Of a DNA stretch of 64,000 bases, positions 20,930 to 33,290 are shown piece by piece. Within the stretch, counting starts at the first letter, position 1. Every line of letters starts with the position of its first letter. A model generated the notes under the pieces. The model was given only the letters and a program-made list of their open reading frames with translations. It searched no databases and was not told the origin of the DNA. The position numbers were made by a program, and so were the translations under genes. The DNA comes from Jaltomata sinuosa (lineage: Eukaryota; Streptophyta; Magnoliopsida; Solanales; Solanaceae): positions 248,001 through 312,000 of the forward strand of contig QJPP01001745.1 in NCBI GenBank assembly GCA_003996215.1. The letters run 5' to 3'.

Positions 20930-21988
20930 CTGCATCCAAAGATTGTGAGCCAAAAACAAAACAAAATCTACTAAGGGTCAAATGTAACATATTAGAAAGC
21001 AAAATAGGTGTTTGTTGTCTTGTGCGGACCACATGCAAAACGCACTAGGAAGAGTGCGTGTCGCAAGTGCTGTCGCACAAGCCAACAGAACCTTCAGGAA
21101 ATTTTTTTATTGATGTGCAAAGCTGGTGTGATCCACACCATCAGAAGTGGATGTCGTATCAAGATTCGCTCTTCAAGTCAGTGTTCTGCACTTTCTTTTC
21201 AACTTGGTGTGATGCCTTATGCAACCCACACGTCAAGATCTATGCATCGTATGCAAAATGCACAAAGGCATAATAGGAATTTTTGATTCCTTGTGTTCTT
21301 GTGAGTTACGCATATGATCCATAGAGAAAGATGTGCTTTAGCACTTAGCACCACACACAACCAATTCATAATAACAGAGGGGGCAAAGGGGTTTCATGAC
21401 CATAACTTCCGGGTACTCAGACTTCCCCGGATTTTCCATTAACACATAACCAACAAGAAAGGACTCAATGACTTCCCTTAAGATGGACGTTACCCCGTCT
21501 ATCATCGGGAACATCAAGCCTTCCTTGCAACCATGGGCACCAATGAGCATGACAATAATTAACCTCCTCCCCTCACAAGATCATACAACCCAACTAGATT
21601 TTCAATAAGGATCACGGGCATACAATCAGCAACATTCAACCTCAATTATCAATTATCAATCAAAACCTTATGAATACCGATGACTTACCCTTGAGAATGA
21701 CGTCACCCGATCTATCATCGGACCAAATCAAGCACTAGTCACAAGTGGGTTACTCAGACTTCACCCCATCACAGATATTAAGGCTAAACATTACTATCAA
21801 TCAATGTGCATAGTCAAGATTTACAATCTACCAAGTTGACATAAAAGATTTCATCATTATAACTTAAAATTGGGGACCCAAAATTTTTGAATCTCACGCA
21901 TTACCAACATGGCTAGTTTACTAAGCATGCGTCACAATATGAGTTCTCAACAATCATAAAAACAACTATTTAACATTGGGGAACTTAC
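20930..21988 (-). other. Putative intron of N2 internal gene
   Basis: A consensus donor GTAAGT starts at 21988 on the minus strand and an acceptor GGATGCAG ends at 20930, just before the ATG. Inside are a GC-word cluster (about 21009-21260, with GTGCGTGTCGCA words), two TGATAGAT modules, GGGGAAGTCTGAGTACCC (21428-21411) and a perfect TGACGTCA (21703-21710). Confidence 0.45.
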
Positions 21989-22600
21989 CACAAGTGAATA
22001 TTATGAAGGGAGAATGGAAATCAAAGCTTTTTGAATTCCAACAATAGTGACCCACAAGACCTCCCGGAGAATGACGGCAGCAACGTGGAGAAGTGGTGGA
22101 GAAGATGGGATGAGAAGAGGAGAAGGATTTGTGGGAGTTTGAGGGGTTTGGAGAGAATTTTGGTGGAGGATTGTGAGAGTTGTGGAGAAAGATGGTGGAA
22201 AAAGAAGAGAGAGATGTGGTTTTAAAAGAAAATGAAGAAGAAGAGTCGGTTGGGTCATCTCCGAGTCGGGTCAGTCAACGGGTTAGGTCAATTAAAAATT
22301 CAGATTAACCTCCTGTGTGCTGCGACATGCGATTTGCACCAGGCAAGGTGTGGACCGCATAGCATATTGCACATTCCCCTTTTTTCTCTCCTTGGTTTGC
22401 CCAGGCATCTGTTTTCTGGTGCGATGGAGGTGCGATATGCACTTGGGCTTGTGCGGCCCACATAGCCCAGCGTATGTTACCTCCAATTTTCACTTTTCCT
22501 CTAGGCCTTCTGTTTTGGTGTGCAGTTGGTTGTGCGACATGCATAATTGCTTGTGCAGTTTGCGCTGTCCACCGTAAAGCATATTTTTGCCTTGTTTTCC
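21989..22600 (-). promoter_or_regulatory. N2 internal GC-word cluster and leader
   Basis: The minus-strand order is a cluster of TGCGACATGCG/GTGCGATATGCAC words (22600-22310), TTTTTAATTGACC near 22300, TTTTAAAACC near 22220 and a TC-rich tract to about 22050, then the donor at 21988. It matches the N1 order at 5480-6098. The plus-strand frames here are shadows. Confidence 0.45.
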
Positions 22601-22681
22601 TTTGTCCACGTTTCCATTCCATGCATTCCCTACAGAACATCAAAAACATAAAACAATAACCAAAAACAAAGAAAGAAACTT

Positions 22682-22725
22682 GAGTTGCCTCCCAAGCAGC
22701 ACTTGATTTAACATTGCAGCATGAC
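22682..22725 (-). other. Conserved non-coding motif A (N2 copy)
   Basis: The minus strand reads GTCATGCTGCAATGTTAAAT, then CAAGTGCTGCTTGGGAGGCA and ACTCA. It is homologous to 5291-5335 and 41654-41698 and lies just after gag. Confidence 0.75.
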
Positions 22726-22826
22726 GATGTTACCTCAATCCTCATTCATTTTTGGGGTTCTTGACGGTGTAGCTAGGCCCCTTCATCCGTGGGTTTATTT
22801 GGCTTGATAGGTGGGTTATTTGGGCC

Positions 22827-24065
22827 TCAAAGATGTTTGATCGAGGCACTATAGGAGCTCACCGTTTGGTGAAGTGTAGAGACCTCCCTCTTTAGTTCAC
22901 TTGCTCTCGAGTTTGTGTTATCCACCTTCTTAAGAACCAAGGACAACATGTCCTCTATCTTTGATTGGCCAGGATTGCTTGTGCCCGGTTGGTAGAGAGA
23001 ATCCAATTTGTTTGGGGGAATGTAAGGATTTGAGCTCCGGTGATTGAAACGATCACCATCCTTATCTCTTTCACGCCAATTTCCATCCCTTTCTTTATCT
23101 CTAATCCAACCTCGATTCTCCTCCCTCGGGCGATAATACCCAGGGCGAGAACCCACCGACATGTAGCATAGCTTACCATCAATCTCAGTCATAATCTCCA
23201 CATCATTAGCCTCAATCTCTGGTGTACTCACTGCATTCACTTTCTTAACACCAGCTCCCATCACATGCTTAGCCATCAAGTCAATTTGTGTCATCATTTT
23301 AGCCAAAGCTTCATCTCGCTCCTCATCTTTTCTCCTTGTTTCTTTTGTCAAGATTGTTGAGGATGTTCCCAAAGTTGACACCTCTGCCTCTCACGTATGC
23401 AAAGCTTTATTGGTCTTGGTCATTCATTCTAACAGCTCCGAGGCAATGTGAAACTCAAGGTCCATGAAGGTGCCACCTCCAAGATTATCAACCACTAATT
23501 TGTTCGTAGAGTTAAATGACCGGTAGAAGCCTTGGAGAAACACATTGTCTGACAACTCATGGTTTGGGCATAATAGAAGCTTCTTTTTGAATCGTAGCCA
23601 AACTTTATGAAGAGGCTCATCCGGGAACTGCCTAAAGTTGGTAATCTCATCTCTTAACTTCATCATTCGAGATGGAGGAAAGAATCTCGAGGTAAATGCC
23701 TCAACCAACTTGGCCCAAGATGTGATGGATTTATCCCGCAATTCTTCCAACCACGCTGTGGATTCCCCCATCAAAGAGAAAGGGAATAGGCACAATCGGA
23801 TGGACTCTTGGGAGATATTTTGGATCATGTATGGTTGGAAAATCTCCACGAAGTTTCGAATATACCGGTTGGCTTCTTCATGGGCAGCTCCACTATATAG
23901 CCCATTCATTTGAATCAAATGGAGCATGGTTCTTGTCACATGAAAGACAACATTTCCCACCATGGGGGGTAGGCGGATTGCACCTACACCTCATTGCATC
24001 ATTGGCTCAGCAGCGTTGGCGTTGTTGAAGCCGCCAATGCTCTCATTATCCTTGGCTTCTTCCAT
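22827..24065 (-). pseudogene. gag: Athila-type Gag of N2, broken
   Basis: ATG at 24065 (MEEAKDNESIGGFNNANAAE). A TGA at about residue 24 and a stop near 23424 break the frame, which continues to 22827. The Gag core is clear: ANRYIRNFVEIFQPYM, LCLFPFSLMGESTAWLEEL, SITSWAKLVEAFTSRFFPPS, RDEITNFRQFPDEPLHKVWL, the spacing typical of Athila Gag. The C-terminal part is basic and rich in Arg/Asp (YRPREENRGWIRDKERDGNW) and could bind RNA. It would have formed particles in the cytoplasm for the missing or trans-supplied enzymes. Confidence 0.85.
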
Positions 24066-24191
24066 AGCTGTCCTGCTCAATCAACACTCAAAAACAACAA
24101 AAAGTAAAAGAAAACAAGCACTCTCAAGTTGACTTCACAACAACAATCAAAAACAAGCTAATACTTAAGTCCCCAGCAACAGCCCCATTTT

Positions 24192-25702
24192 TGATAAACG
24201 CTCAAATCGTGCTCTCCAATTAGGAGGTCACGGCGATCGCGTAGTCAAAACACATTTATAAACCCAATGGAGGTCGGGGTCATACCCAAGGGACCTGATT
24301 TAACTAATTAGAGATTGTGCGAAGCGATTTCAAAGAGAGAGTAATTGTTCAACAAAACCAAAACAATAAAATAGGGGAACCGGGAAAGTTGTCACTACTA
24401 ACTCAATTCAAATAAAAACAGTAAAATCCAGATGGGTGTACCAATAAGAACTAGATGACTAGGGGTGAATTTCCAATGGGGCATTCGCTATAGGCTAGGG
24501 TAGTCACTAATTCACTTAAATTCTCACCTATTGACATGGGTAGTGTTGGTCATAAGTGTGGAATGCTATCTCTCGATCGGCATCCACATATCCTATGATT
24601 TCGGTTAGAACATCATTTGGTGTGCTAAATAACCAACTAACATTTGCTTGGGGAGGTCGTCATATCTCTAACTCGGACCCTTAAATGGGAGATTCTGCGA
24701 TTGGAGCTATGTCTAACCTCCAATCTAAGTGGATTCCCAAGTACCCACTAGCAATTTCACATCCACACCTACAAAATTCTCTCTCGAGCAATTATATAGC
24801 CAAGTAAGGTTAATTCATGTTTGCAACCACAAATTATTAGATTAAAACATGGTGAAATTACTAGGCCTATATCAGATAAGCAATTATAAAAGCGAATTAG
24901 CAACACCCATAACCATTTGCTAAGAACCCATCATCAATACACCCCTAGACAAGAGAAATTAGCCACTCATAGAAAGGGGAGAAGATATACAAGCTGGGTA
25001 AATCAAATTCCCATCCATTGTAGTTGATTCTCAAGTTCTAGTGTCAAATTAGGTACACAATTTGTTTACCAAAGGATTGGATTGAAACCCTCTCTCAATG
25101 GAGATGGAGAAAAGTGTTTACAAGCCAAAAATATCTCCAAGTTCTCTATTTGAAATTCTCTACTAAAAATTGTATATACAAAACAAGCCTAAAATTGCGT
25201 TTTATATGTTCCCAAATCGTCACATAAATTTAGGACAAAATTTCCCTCCGGGTAGCGTATGACGCGGCGTGTGGTTCGCACATCGCAGTGTGCGCGTCGC
25301 ACACCTGCTTCAGGTTGACCAGTGACTTCAGCTGCTTAAGTAGGCTTTGTGCGAAGGTGGTTCATTTTGCACCACGGGATGTGCGCATCGCATGGCGACC
25401 GCACTCCTTAGCAGAATCTTTAGTCATCTTTCCAGCTTCATGCGGAGGAGATGCGAACCGCACCTCGGCTTGTGCGTGTCGCACAACCACCACACCTCTC
25501 GGCAGATTCTCCAGCTTTTCTCAACTCTTCACACTTAGCTCCTTTTTTGGCTCTTTTTGGATCCATATCCTTGTTTCTCCTCTTCTATCCAAAGTACCTG
25601 CATAGACATCAATACAGGCCATAAGAACCTCTGAATCTATTCAAAACATAGCAATAATTCATGGATATAGGTTCAATAAGTTGGTAGATTACCAACTTAT
25701 CA
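24192..25702 (-). repeat. N2 5' LTR
   Basis: 1,511 bp; on the minus strand TGATAAGTTGG...TTTATCA. A perfect 11-bp inverted repeat opens it: ATAAGTTGGTA (25676-25686) and TACCAACTTAT (25690-25700), loop of three. TATAAAA lies at 25206-25200 (minus) with a GC-word cluster 25256-25505 upstream (TGTGCGCGTCGCAC words). The PBS follows at 24188 downward, TGGGGCTGTTGCTGGGGA, a mutated Athila-type site. Confidence 0.85.
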
Positions 25703-25707
25703 GGTAC

Positions 25708-27015
25708 CAACCTATGCATACCGGCCCAAGGAAACTAATTAATGCAGTTATAGCCTATATACGCAGAGTCTAGGTAGGGAAAGCCATAACTTACCTGTCG
25801 TCAAACGAATAGCTGCGGGGACGACATCGTCTAGGCTCGAACTGCTCCGGGAAGCTCCAAATGGAAAAACCACTATAAACACAATAATCTACACGTCAAG
25901 AGAAGACTAACGATACCCATATCGTTATAATAATAGTCGGGCCAAATTTTGGGTCATCAATGGGCCCGAGGGCCCCATAACCCGAAGCCAAAAATGAAGA
26001 AGCACAGAATGATCACCACGATCATAGGAGCACATGCCCAGAAAATCGAAGGATTTGGGCATTAAAATCGGGCTAAAATAGCCCACCCACTTCAAGAAAT
26101 CAAAGAGGGAATTAAGAGAAAGAAAAGTTGGAATTTACCAGAAAGCTTACCGGATTAATGATGGAAAAGAGCTCACGAAGCTATGGTGAGTTTTCCCCAA
26201 GAAATTGATGGCCAAAAGTGAAGAAATTTGTGTTTAGGAGCTTCCAACAATGGAGGGTCAGAGTTGGAAATGAGGAAAATGGAGAAGAAGGTTCAATTTA
26301 TAACACTGCCAGCAGATACCGCAATTGCGGCCAAAACACCACAAATGTGGAAAAGCATCGCAAATGCGGCATTTCACCATAATTGTGATTGCCGCAAATA
26401 CGGTCAAATGCCCGCAAATACGGACCAAATAGGTACAGCAAAACTCTGCTAAGCTTTAAACTTTGAATGGACCCTCGGGATTCATCTGAGGTCCCACAGA
26501 CACAAACGAGTAGAGTTATTTGACTAGAAACGGCATTCCAGATCCAATGGAATCAAAGAAAATCCCATCGGAGGTTGATTTAATGAAAAGTGGGCCCAAT
26601 GCCCATAATCAACCTTTAGCCAACTAATTCCAAGACGGAACCCAATGGCTGAAAACAAGACCGGAAGCCTTGGGACCCTAACCAATGGTCCCCTAGCCTA
26701 AATTCAATATTCCAGAGCTAACCGCACTGACGAAATTTTCATCCGAGGCCGACTTCTCCAAATGTTGACCAAAGTCAACCAAGCAGGCCCAACTGGCCTG
26801 AAAACACAGAATGAGAGAGAATTCCAAGCTGAAAAGCACTCGAATCCTGACAAAAGGTCCCACTAGACCAAAGTCCACGCTCCAGAGCTAATGGAACTGT
26901 CAGAATTCGATTCCAAGCACGTTCACCAAGAATGTTGACTGAAGTCAATGATTTCAAAAGCCTAAAGCTCTAAAATAAGGAACGACCAAAAAGACCAAAA
27001 CAACGGCCCGGGCAC
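25708..27015 (-). repeat. LTR A2, second part
   Basis: Resumes after GGTAC (25703-25707) with CAACCTATGCATACC. It carries the TATA box (26302-26296) and word cluster (CCGCAATTGCGG 26319-26330). It breaks off at GGGCAC; the last roughly 110 bp of LTR and the adjoining PPT region are deleted, joining directly to internal sequence. Confidence 0.85.
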
Positions 27016-29340
27016 AAGCAGAAAAGACTTCAGATTTAAAAAGAAGAACCATACCATGAAAGGCAACCAAGCCTACACTTCATACTAGCCAAGCTAGATT
27101 TCAAACTTAAACTCCAAAACTTCAAGGGACTGCCATCCCAAACTGAACCTCGAGAATCTCAACCGAAAAGCACCGACACAACACCAAAACCAGAGAAGCA
27201 AGGTGATCAACACATAGAACTCAAATCTTCGAAACCACAACCAAACTTATCAGAAGAGCCATCAACCCAAAACTGTAACTCATGAACCCACTGATCCGCA
27301 AAGCTCTTTCATTCTGAACTGAATCCTTTTTTACCAACAGAAAGTTTCTTATAAGTCAAAAACTCAAACCACCCCCGAAATATCAGCTGGAATACCGAAG
27401 AATCGTGGTTCCCTCTTATACTCTACCACCAATGAAGTCACCCTTCTTACTCAAATTCACCCCAAGCTAAGCTATAAATCACTAGCCTTTCCATCCAAGA
27501 TGACAACACGTACTGCATCCTCGAAAATAGGAGTTACCTATCCTGACTGACCATCAACCAACAAACGGATGCTTTGCTAACATCGAACTCGATAACTGAA
27601 CCCGACTGAATAAATCATTCGAATTCAACTGAAGCTTGCACATCAAGGTGAGGAAAATCATGTATGAACACCCTGTGTTGATGGAGAAATTTCCAAACTA
27701 TAGAATGAACCCAACTTTGTTGCACTGCATCAAGTCTGAATCAACCAGATGCGAATGAACCAGGGAAACCTGTCCAAACATACCCAAACAAAAACCAAAA
27801 CCCTGCGAAGAGTGTGGTAAGCCTACCACAAAGTCGGTAACCATCACTTAGCCCCATACTCTAAGAAACATTGTTGCTAATCTGAATACTCGAACACCAT
27901 TCGGATTTGAAATTGCTTTCCAATTCTCAACTCAGGAAGGAGTTTACCATACCATGAATATCAAGTTACAACACCCTGAAGGCAAAGAAGAGGTGCCTGG
28001 GGTTCAAAGTCGCCATCTAGATATAGAATCTCTACATATACCTTCAACTCACCCTTTTGGCCTGGATCAACCGCTCTACCGTATCAGCACACAACCCAAC
28101 TATCCCGAAGCATACCACACCAAACTTCTATTCCACAATGGCCGAGTCTAACAAACACTGGAACCCCACATAAAAGACAACCCTGGAAGGATCAACTAAA
28201 TGAGCTTTTCAAACTCTCGGCAATCGAATAGTGACCACCAGTATATAAGCATCATTAGAACTTAAAATAGCCTCTCTAGCCTAGACATGCACAACCTGAT
28301 CACATAAAGCACACACCGCTGCTGAATCTCGAACTTACGCCACTGAGTCTGTCTAACCATGGTAGAAGGAACCTCGTACTATCCAGAACACCATCAAAAT
28401 CTGGAATGTCCAGCCTAACTCAAAGGTTAGCCAAGGACTAGGTGTCCAAGGCCAACTATCACCCCATAACGAAAAATGGGTAAGCTAAGTTGTTCGAACT
28501 CAATGCCTTCCAACCCAAGAAGCTACAACCAAAAGAACCAATCACGAACCATCCAGAGTAGTTTCTAGCCCATGCTTTTGAAACCCAATCCTGATTTACT
28601 AACCACTACCTCCGTCGAACCCATATGCTGCCAATAAATCCTTAGGAACTGAAGCCAACTAGGATTGAATATGCAAATCACCAAAACCGCAGTTGCTATT
28701 AAAATCTCAAACCAGTCAAAGTAAAATCACTCTAATCTGTAACCGGCCAAATCAAATCACCAACACACGATCCCAAAGCAAACCTTTGTCGTCACCTTAG
28801 TCAACTACTAAAGCACATAAGCATGAACAAAGAGTCATCTCCCTCCTTATTCAACTAAATAGGAACCTTTCCGTAGCATATACTGAAACTTACAAACTCC
28901 TTCTCAAATAAAATCTGGAGCCATTACCTTAGTTCTCACATCTATATTTCCAAACTCAATAAAGCAGGAGAAGAATGGGCTGGATGCCCAACTCACCCAA
29001 ATTGCTACAAGTACAACTACCCCACGAGGCTACTGTCAACACTTAGTTGAAAATGCTAAAGCCAAAACCGAATCACAATGCTAAAATCAAAAGCTCATCC
29101 AGAGAACTATGATCAAAATTTATTCCAACTGGAAACGGGGAAAAATGATAAGATAACCCAACCGGATAAGAAACTGAAGGAGACTATGGGAACAAACCAC
29201 ACACCTGCCAACCTCTTAAACCAACCAACAAAGAGGGTCGATTCTAATCACCCAAAAAACACACCCAATCTATGCACACTAGCATAACCAACACTTCTCA
29301 AATTAAGATAGGGCCAAAAACTTTGGCACTACCATCGGTA
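27016..29340 (-). pseudogene. Internal region 2 of element A: decayed pol
   Basis: A second copy of 12650-15280, similar along its length with scattered substitutions and indels. No frame survives. Plus-strand frames at 27954-28151 and 29078-29287 are antisense shadows, matching those in copy 1. Confidence 0.6.
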
Positions 29341-30150
29341 TCACACCAAACTAACACACAGATCTCTAGCCATACTAGATAACGACCTAGGAAACAACCA
29401 TCTCGCTGAGTGAGAAGATCTCGCTGAACCTGACCAGCCACCATGGCCTACACAACCTAAATGCAAACATCGAAGAACCTGACCCATATCATGTCCACTA
29501 AGCTCAACATGTCCTGTATCACTACCATCTGAAACCTGCGGAGCAACTGAATCTGGCCAGATAGACAAGAAGCAGTGGAACCTATCTCTGGTGGAGAATC
29601 CCTTACCTCGAGTCTGTGAACCTCGGAAACTATCCTGGCGATGACGTTTCTTAGCGCTACCTACCTTCAATTGCCTCACGACAGAAACCCTCAATAGCCC
29701 AAGAATGATCCGCTACCTAAAAGAAGGTCATCCCAACTGTAACTAAATGCTCGGTCGCCAAACGGAGCGAGGAAATCAAACCTCCTACAAAACTCAAAAC
29801 TCTATCAAACTCTGAAGGTACATCCCTAGCAGTACGCCTAACCATGTCATGAAATCTCACCTCATACTCCAATACCGACAGACAACCTTGCTGAAGAACT
29901 GGTAGCTCAACCCTAGATGAAGCACCACTCAAAGAACCGGGTACTGAAACACCCACAGAGGACTCAGATTCCTAGCCACGATGTCCTGAAGAACTGGAGT
30001 AGTTGTAAATTCAATCGGAGGCTGGGCTGACCCCACACCCCCTATCTGGTGCGGTAAACTCTCACTCTGAAGCCCTGGCGCTGATGAAAGCACTGAAGCA
30101 ACAGGAACAGAAGCCTCAACATCACCCACTGTCGAACTCGTCTTAGGCAT
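29341..30150 (-). pseudogene. gag: Gag of element A, internal copy 2, broken
   Basis: ATG at 30150 (MPKTSSTVGDVEASVPVASV). Reads further than copy 1 before its first shift, then LEYEVRFHDMVRRTARDVPS in the shared Gag region. Relative to copy 1, about 550 bp are deleted at about 29404, removing the zinc-knuckle region. Confidence 0.65.
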
Positions 30151-31975
30151 CTGAGAAGGAATGAAACAACCGAAGTTCTTAGAAGTCAATAAAGCCAGGA
30201 ACGCATGATATGGAGCCAAGAAGATGAAACTTTTCCTAATAATGCCATGTAGCCTCCCGCAGATAGGATATGGCCGTTATCGTACTGATCCGTGAGACTC
30301 TATGTAGACATTTGCTTCTATACCAGGACACCATTGAACCTAGAGCGTCATGACCCAATTTCTCAGGTCATGATGGCAACTACAACCCCCCAGAATGCGA
30401 ACCAATCCCCGTATCCCGGAACGGTTAGTAATGGGCTACTACCTAACCAATTACGCATAACAAGAAGAAACAAGCAGAAGATGAATATAAATATAAGACA
30501 TGCGGAAACAACAACCCAAAATATATATACAAATGATACTACACCAACCCCAAGACTTGGTATCGATAGTACAAAAGTTTCTAATAGAGTACAAGTGCTA
30601 GAAGTAACAACAGATAAGTACAACTATCTCTGAATATACAAAGAGTGTCAGTACAAAAGATGAGATATAAACAAGCCCCGACCATCAAGTGCTCACCCTA
30701 GTCTTGAACCTTCCAAGAGCTGCACAAATCTCCATTGCGATCGACAGCAAAAGCTCAACTAATATCTGCACCAGAAAGATGCAGAAGTCTAGTATGAGAA
30801 CCAAGACAATGGGTACTCAGTAGGCCTCATCGGCATACTGAGCGCATATAAGCTATAAAAACAGTAATAAGCAGAATACAAGAAAGCAGTCACGGAAGAA
30901 AGAAAGAAGCACAAGGAACTAGCACAAGGAGAATCAACCAAGAGCTACAAGTATACATGCTAGCACAAACATATACATAACATAAAAACACAAGTGTAAG
31001 GAAAAAGAACGCACCTAGAATCCTTGCAACAAGAATATAAGTAAATAAAGAGAGAGAGTTGAGAAAATGGCGGTATACCAGTAACCTCAAGTAAAAAGAA
31101 AAGAAGGAGAGTAGTCTAACATACTCAAGATGGAATCAGCAAGCATAAGGAAATCATTTCACCAATCCAACTTCAAGATAGCATAACCAGGAATCCACCT
31201 CACAAGTACAACCCTAAGATGGAATAACTAACCCACAATAACCGAGGAATACTACTCAAATCTTGATAGGAATTGAACCAGAAACACACAATCTGCTCAG
31301 AAGGCCACACAAAGGTGCCCCAATAGGATAGGACTCCCTAGCCCTCTCAATAATCACAATCCCACAACCAGAGCCTCAATAGGCTAATAATCGCTAAATC
31401 ACCAAGAAACAAGGACCAAAACCAGCTCTATAAGGCGACAAGAGTAATTTAAACTACCTACAGTCTGAACGGCCGCCCATACAACCGAGGAATGCAATTA
31501 AGTGAAAACAAACCCTCTGACCGCCCATACAGCAAGAGCGTACACTGAATACACAGCAAACAAGGGTAGAATCTGAGTGAAATATGCATGATGATGATAA
31601 TGATGGAACTGGTAATAGTAACCATGTATGCACCTCCTCTCGGTGCTTCAGTAAGAGGACCCATGGTGGGACGTGCCCTCTATACCTCATCCTACGCCGT
31701 ATAACCCTCCTCTGGCATGCTCGGCTCCTAGCCAGGTCCTGGAACGGAGGGCCCATAGAGGTCCCTGACCACATACAGTAATGAACACAAAATCTCAGAG
31801 AACCAGAGCCTCAAAATACGTGCCCAGAATTAAACCAGGTCTAAAATAGTAGTAGTAATCTCAAAAGAACTTTTCAAAGGGTGCTTGAAGTATATTCGGG
31901 TCTAAATCAGTGATAAAAGTCGCAATAACCCTCTCATAGGGTGCCCAGAGCGTATTCGGGTCTAAATCAATTAGA

Positions 31976-32155
31976 AATCAGGTCTAGTGCTCTGCCCAGC
32001 AGAGCCTATTATCAGTCAGAAATCAAGTCTAGTACTCTGCCCAGCAGAGCCTAGTATCAGTATAAAATCAGGGCTAGTACTCTGCCCAGCAGAGCCTAGT
32101 ATCAGTAGAAAATCAGGGCTAGTGCTCTGCCCAGTAGAGCCTAATATCAGTAGGA
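31976..32155. repeat. 45-bp tandem repeat, four units, in LTR A3
   Basis: Units begin AATC at 31976, 32021, 32066 and 32111. Most contain CTCTGC-CCA-GCAGAG. Same unit count and length as in LTR A1. Confidence 0.9.
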
Positions 32156-33137
32156 AATCAAGTGTGATACCATCCAAAATCCCATTTTTATCATCAAGTA
32201 TACCAAAAAGGGGCCCCCGGGTACATGAAAGTTTAGGAAAAAACATCTATAGTGGCTCGCATCTAAAACCAAAGTAAAACTTGCATGGAAAACCTCTTTC
32301 ATCGATGATATGCTCACGCACAAATATAAATTAGCCCAACAACTCACAAACATTCCCATCGGCCCTGCACAGGCTCCAATGCTACTCAGTAGACATAACC
32401 AGCCTAAAAGGATATCTCTATGTTCGGGACTCGAAGACATTCCCATAACCATCCCAAGGCCACACAGGACCACAAGGGTGATATACAATACTACACGAAT
32501 ACTACAATCAACATATGAAATAAACGGACATAAAAGGCGGACAAGGTCTGAGGTACCAACCTATAACAACCCACCCAAGGTTACTAATTAATGCAGTTAT
32601 AGCCTATATACGCAGAGTCTAGGTAGGGAAAGCCATAACTTACCTGTTGTCCAACAAATAGCTGCGGGGACGGTGTTGTCCAGGCTCGAACTACTCCGAG
32701 AAGCTCCAAATAGCTAAAAAACACAATAATATACATGTCAAGAGAAGACTAACGATACCCGTATCACTATAATAATAGCCGTGCCAAATTTTGGGTCACC
32801 GATGGGCTCGTAGGTCCCAAAACCCGAAGCCAAAAATGAAGAAGCATAGAATGATCACCACGATCATAGGAGAACATGCCCAGAAAATCGAAGGATTTGG
32901 GCATTAAAATTGGGCTAAAATAGCCCACCCACTTCAAGAAATCAAAGAGGGAATTAAGAGAAAGAAAAGTTGGAATTTAACAGAAAGCTTATCGGATTAA
33001 TGACGGAAAATTGCTGACGAAGCTATGGTAAGTTTTCCCCAAGAAATAGATGGCCAAAAGTGAAGAAATTTTTTCTTGGAATCTTCCAACAATGGAGGGT
33101 CAGAGTTGGAAATGAGAAAAATGGAGAAGAAGGTTCA

Positions 33138-33290
33138 ATTTATAACACTGTCAGCAGATACCGCAATTGCGGCAAAACCACTGCAAATGCGGCCAAAACA
33201 CCGCAAATGCGGCAAAGCACCACAAATGCAGCATTTTACCGTAATTGCAGTTGCCGCAAATGTGGTCAAATGCCCACAAATGCGGACCCA
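33138..33290 (-). promoter_or_regulatory. LTR A3 TATA box and CCGCWWWWGCGG word cluster
   Basis: TATAAAT at 33144-33138 (minus), with CCGCAATTGCGG (33161-33172), CCGCAAATGCGG and variants up to about 33290. This is the best-preserved cluster of the three A LTRs. Confidence 0.6.

Larger units (their letters stand above)
17071..25702 (-). mobile_element. N2: pol-less Athila-like element with Gag and Transposase_32-type gene
   Basis: Minus-strand order: 5' LTR 25702-24192, PBS next to 24191, gag 24065-22827, motif A 22725-22682, GC-word cluster, leader, intron, Transposase_32-type gene 20926-19538, non-coding 3' region, hairpin and PPT, truncated 3' LTR 17417-17071. No RT, protease or integrase was found over 6.8 kb of internal DNA. 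The right edge abuts GGTAC (25703-25707) of LTR A2; the left target duplicate is gone with a deletion that also removed about 1.15 kb of this LTR. Confidence 0.8.

Noticed and set aside
21008..22745. Overlapping frames of 60-146 codons on both strands
   Set aside because: They arise in GC-word clusters, where stops are rare by composition. No domain and no conservation with N1.
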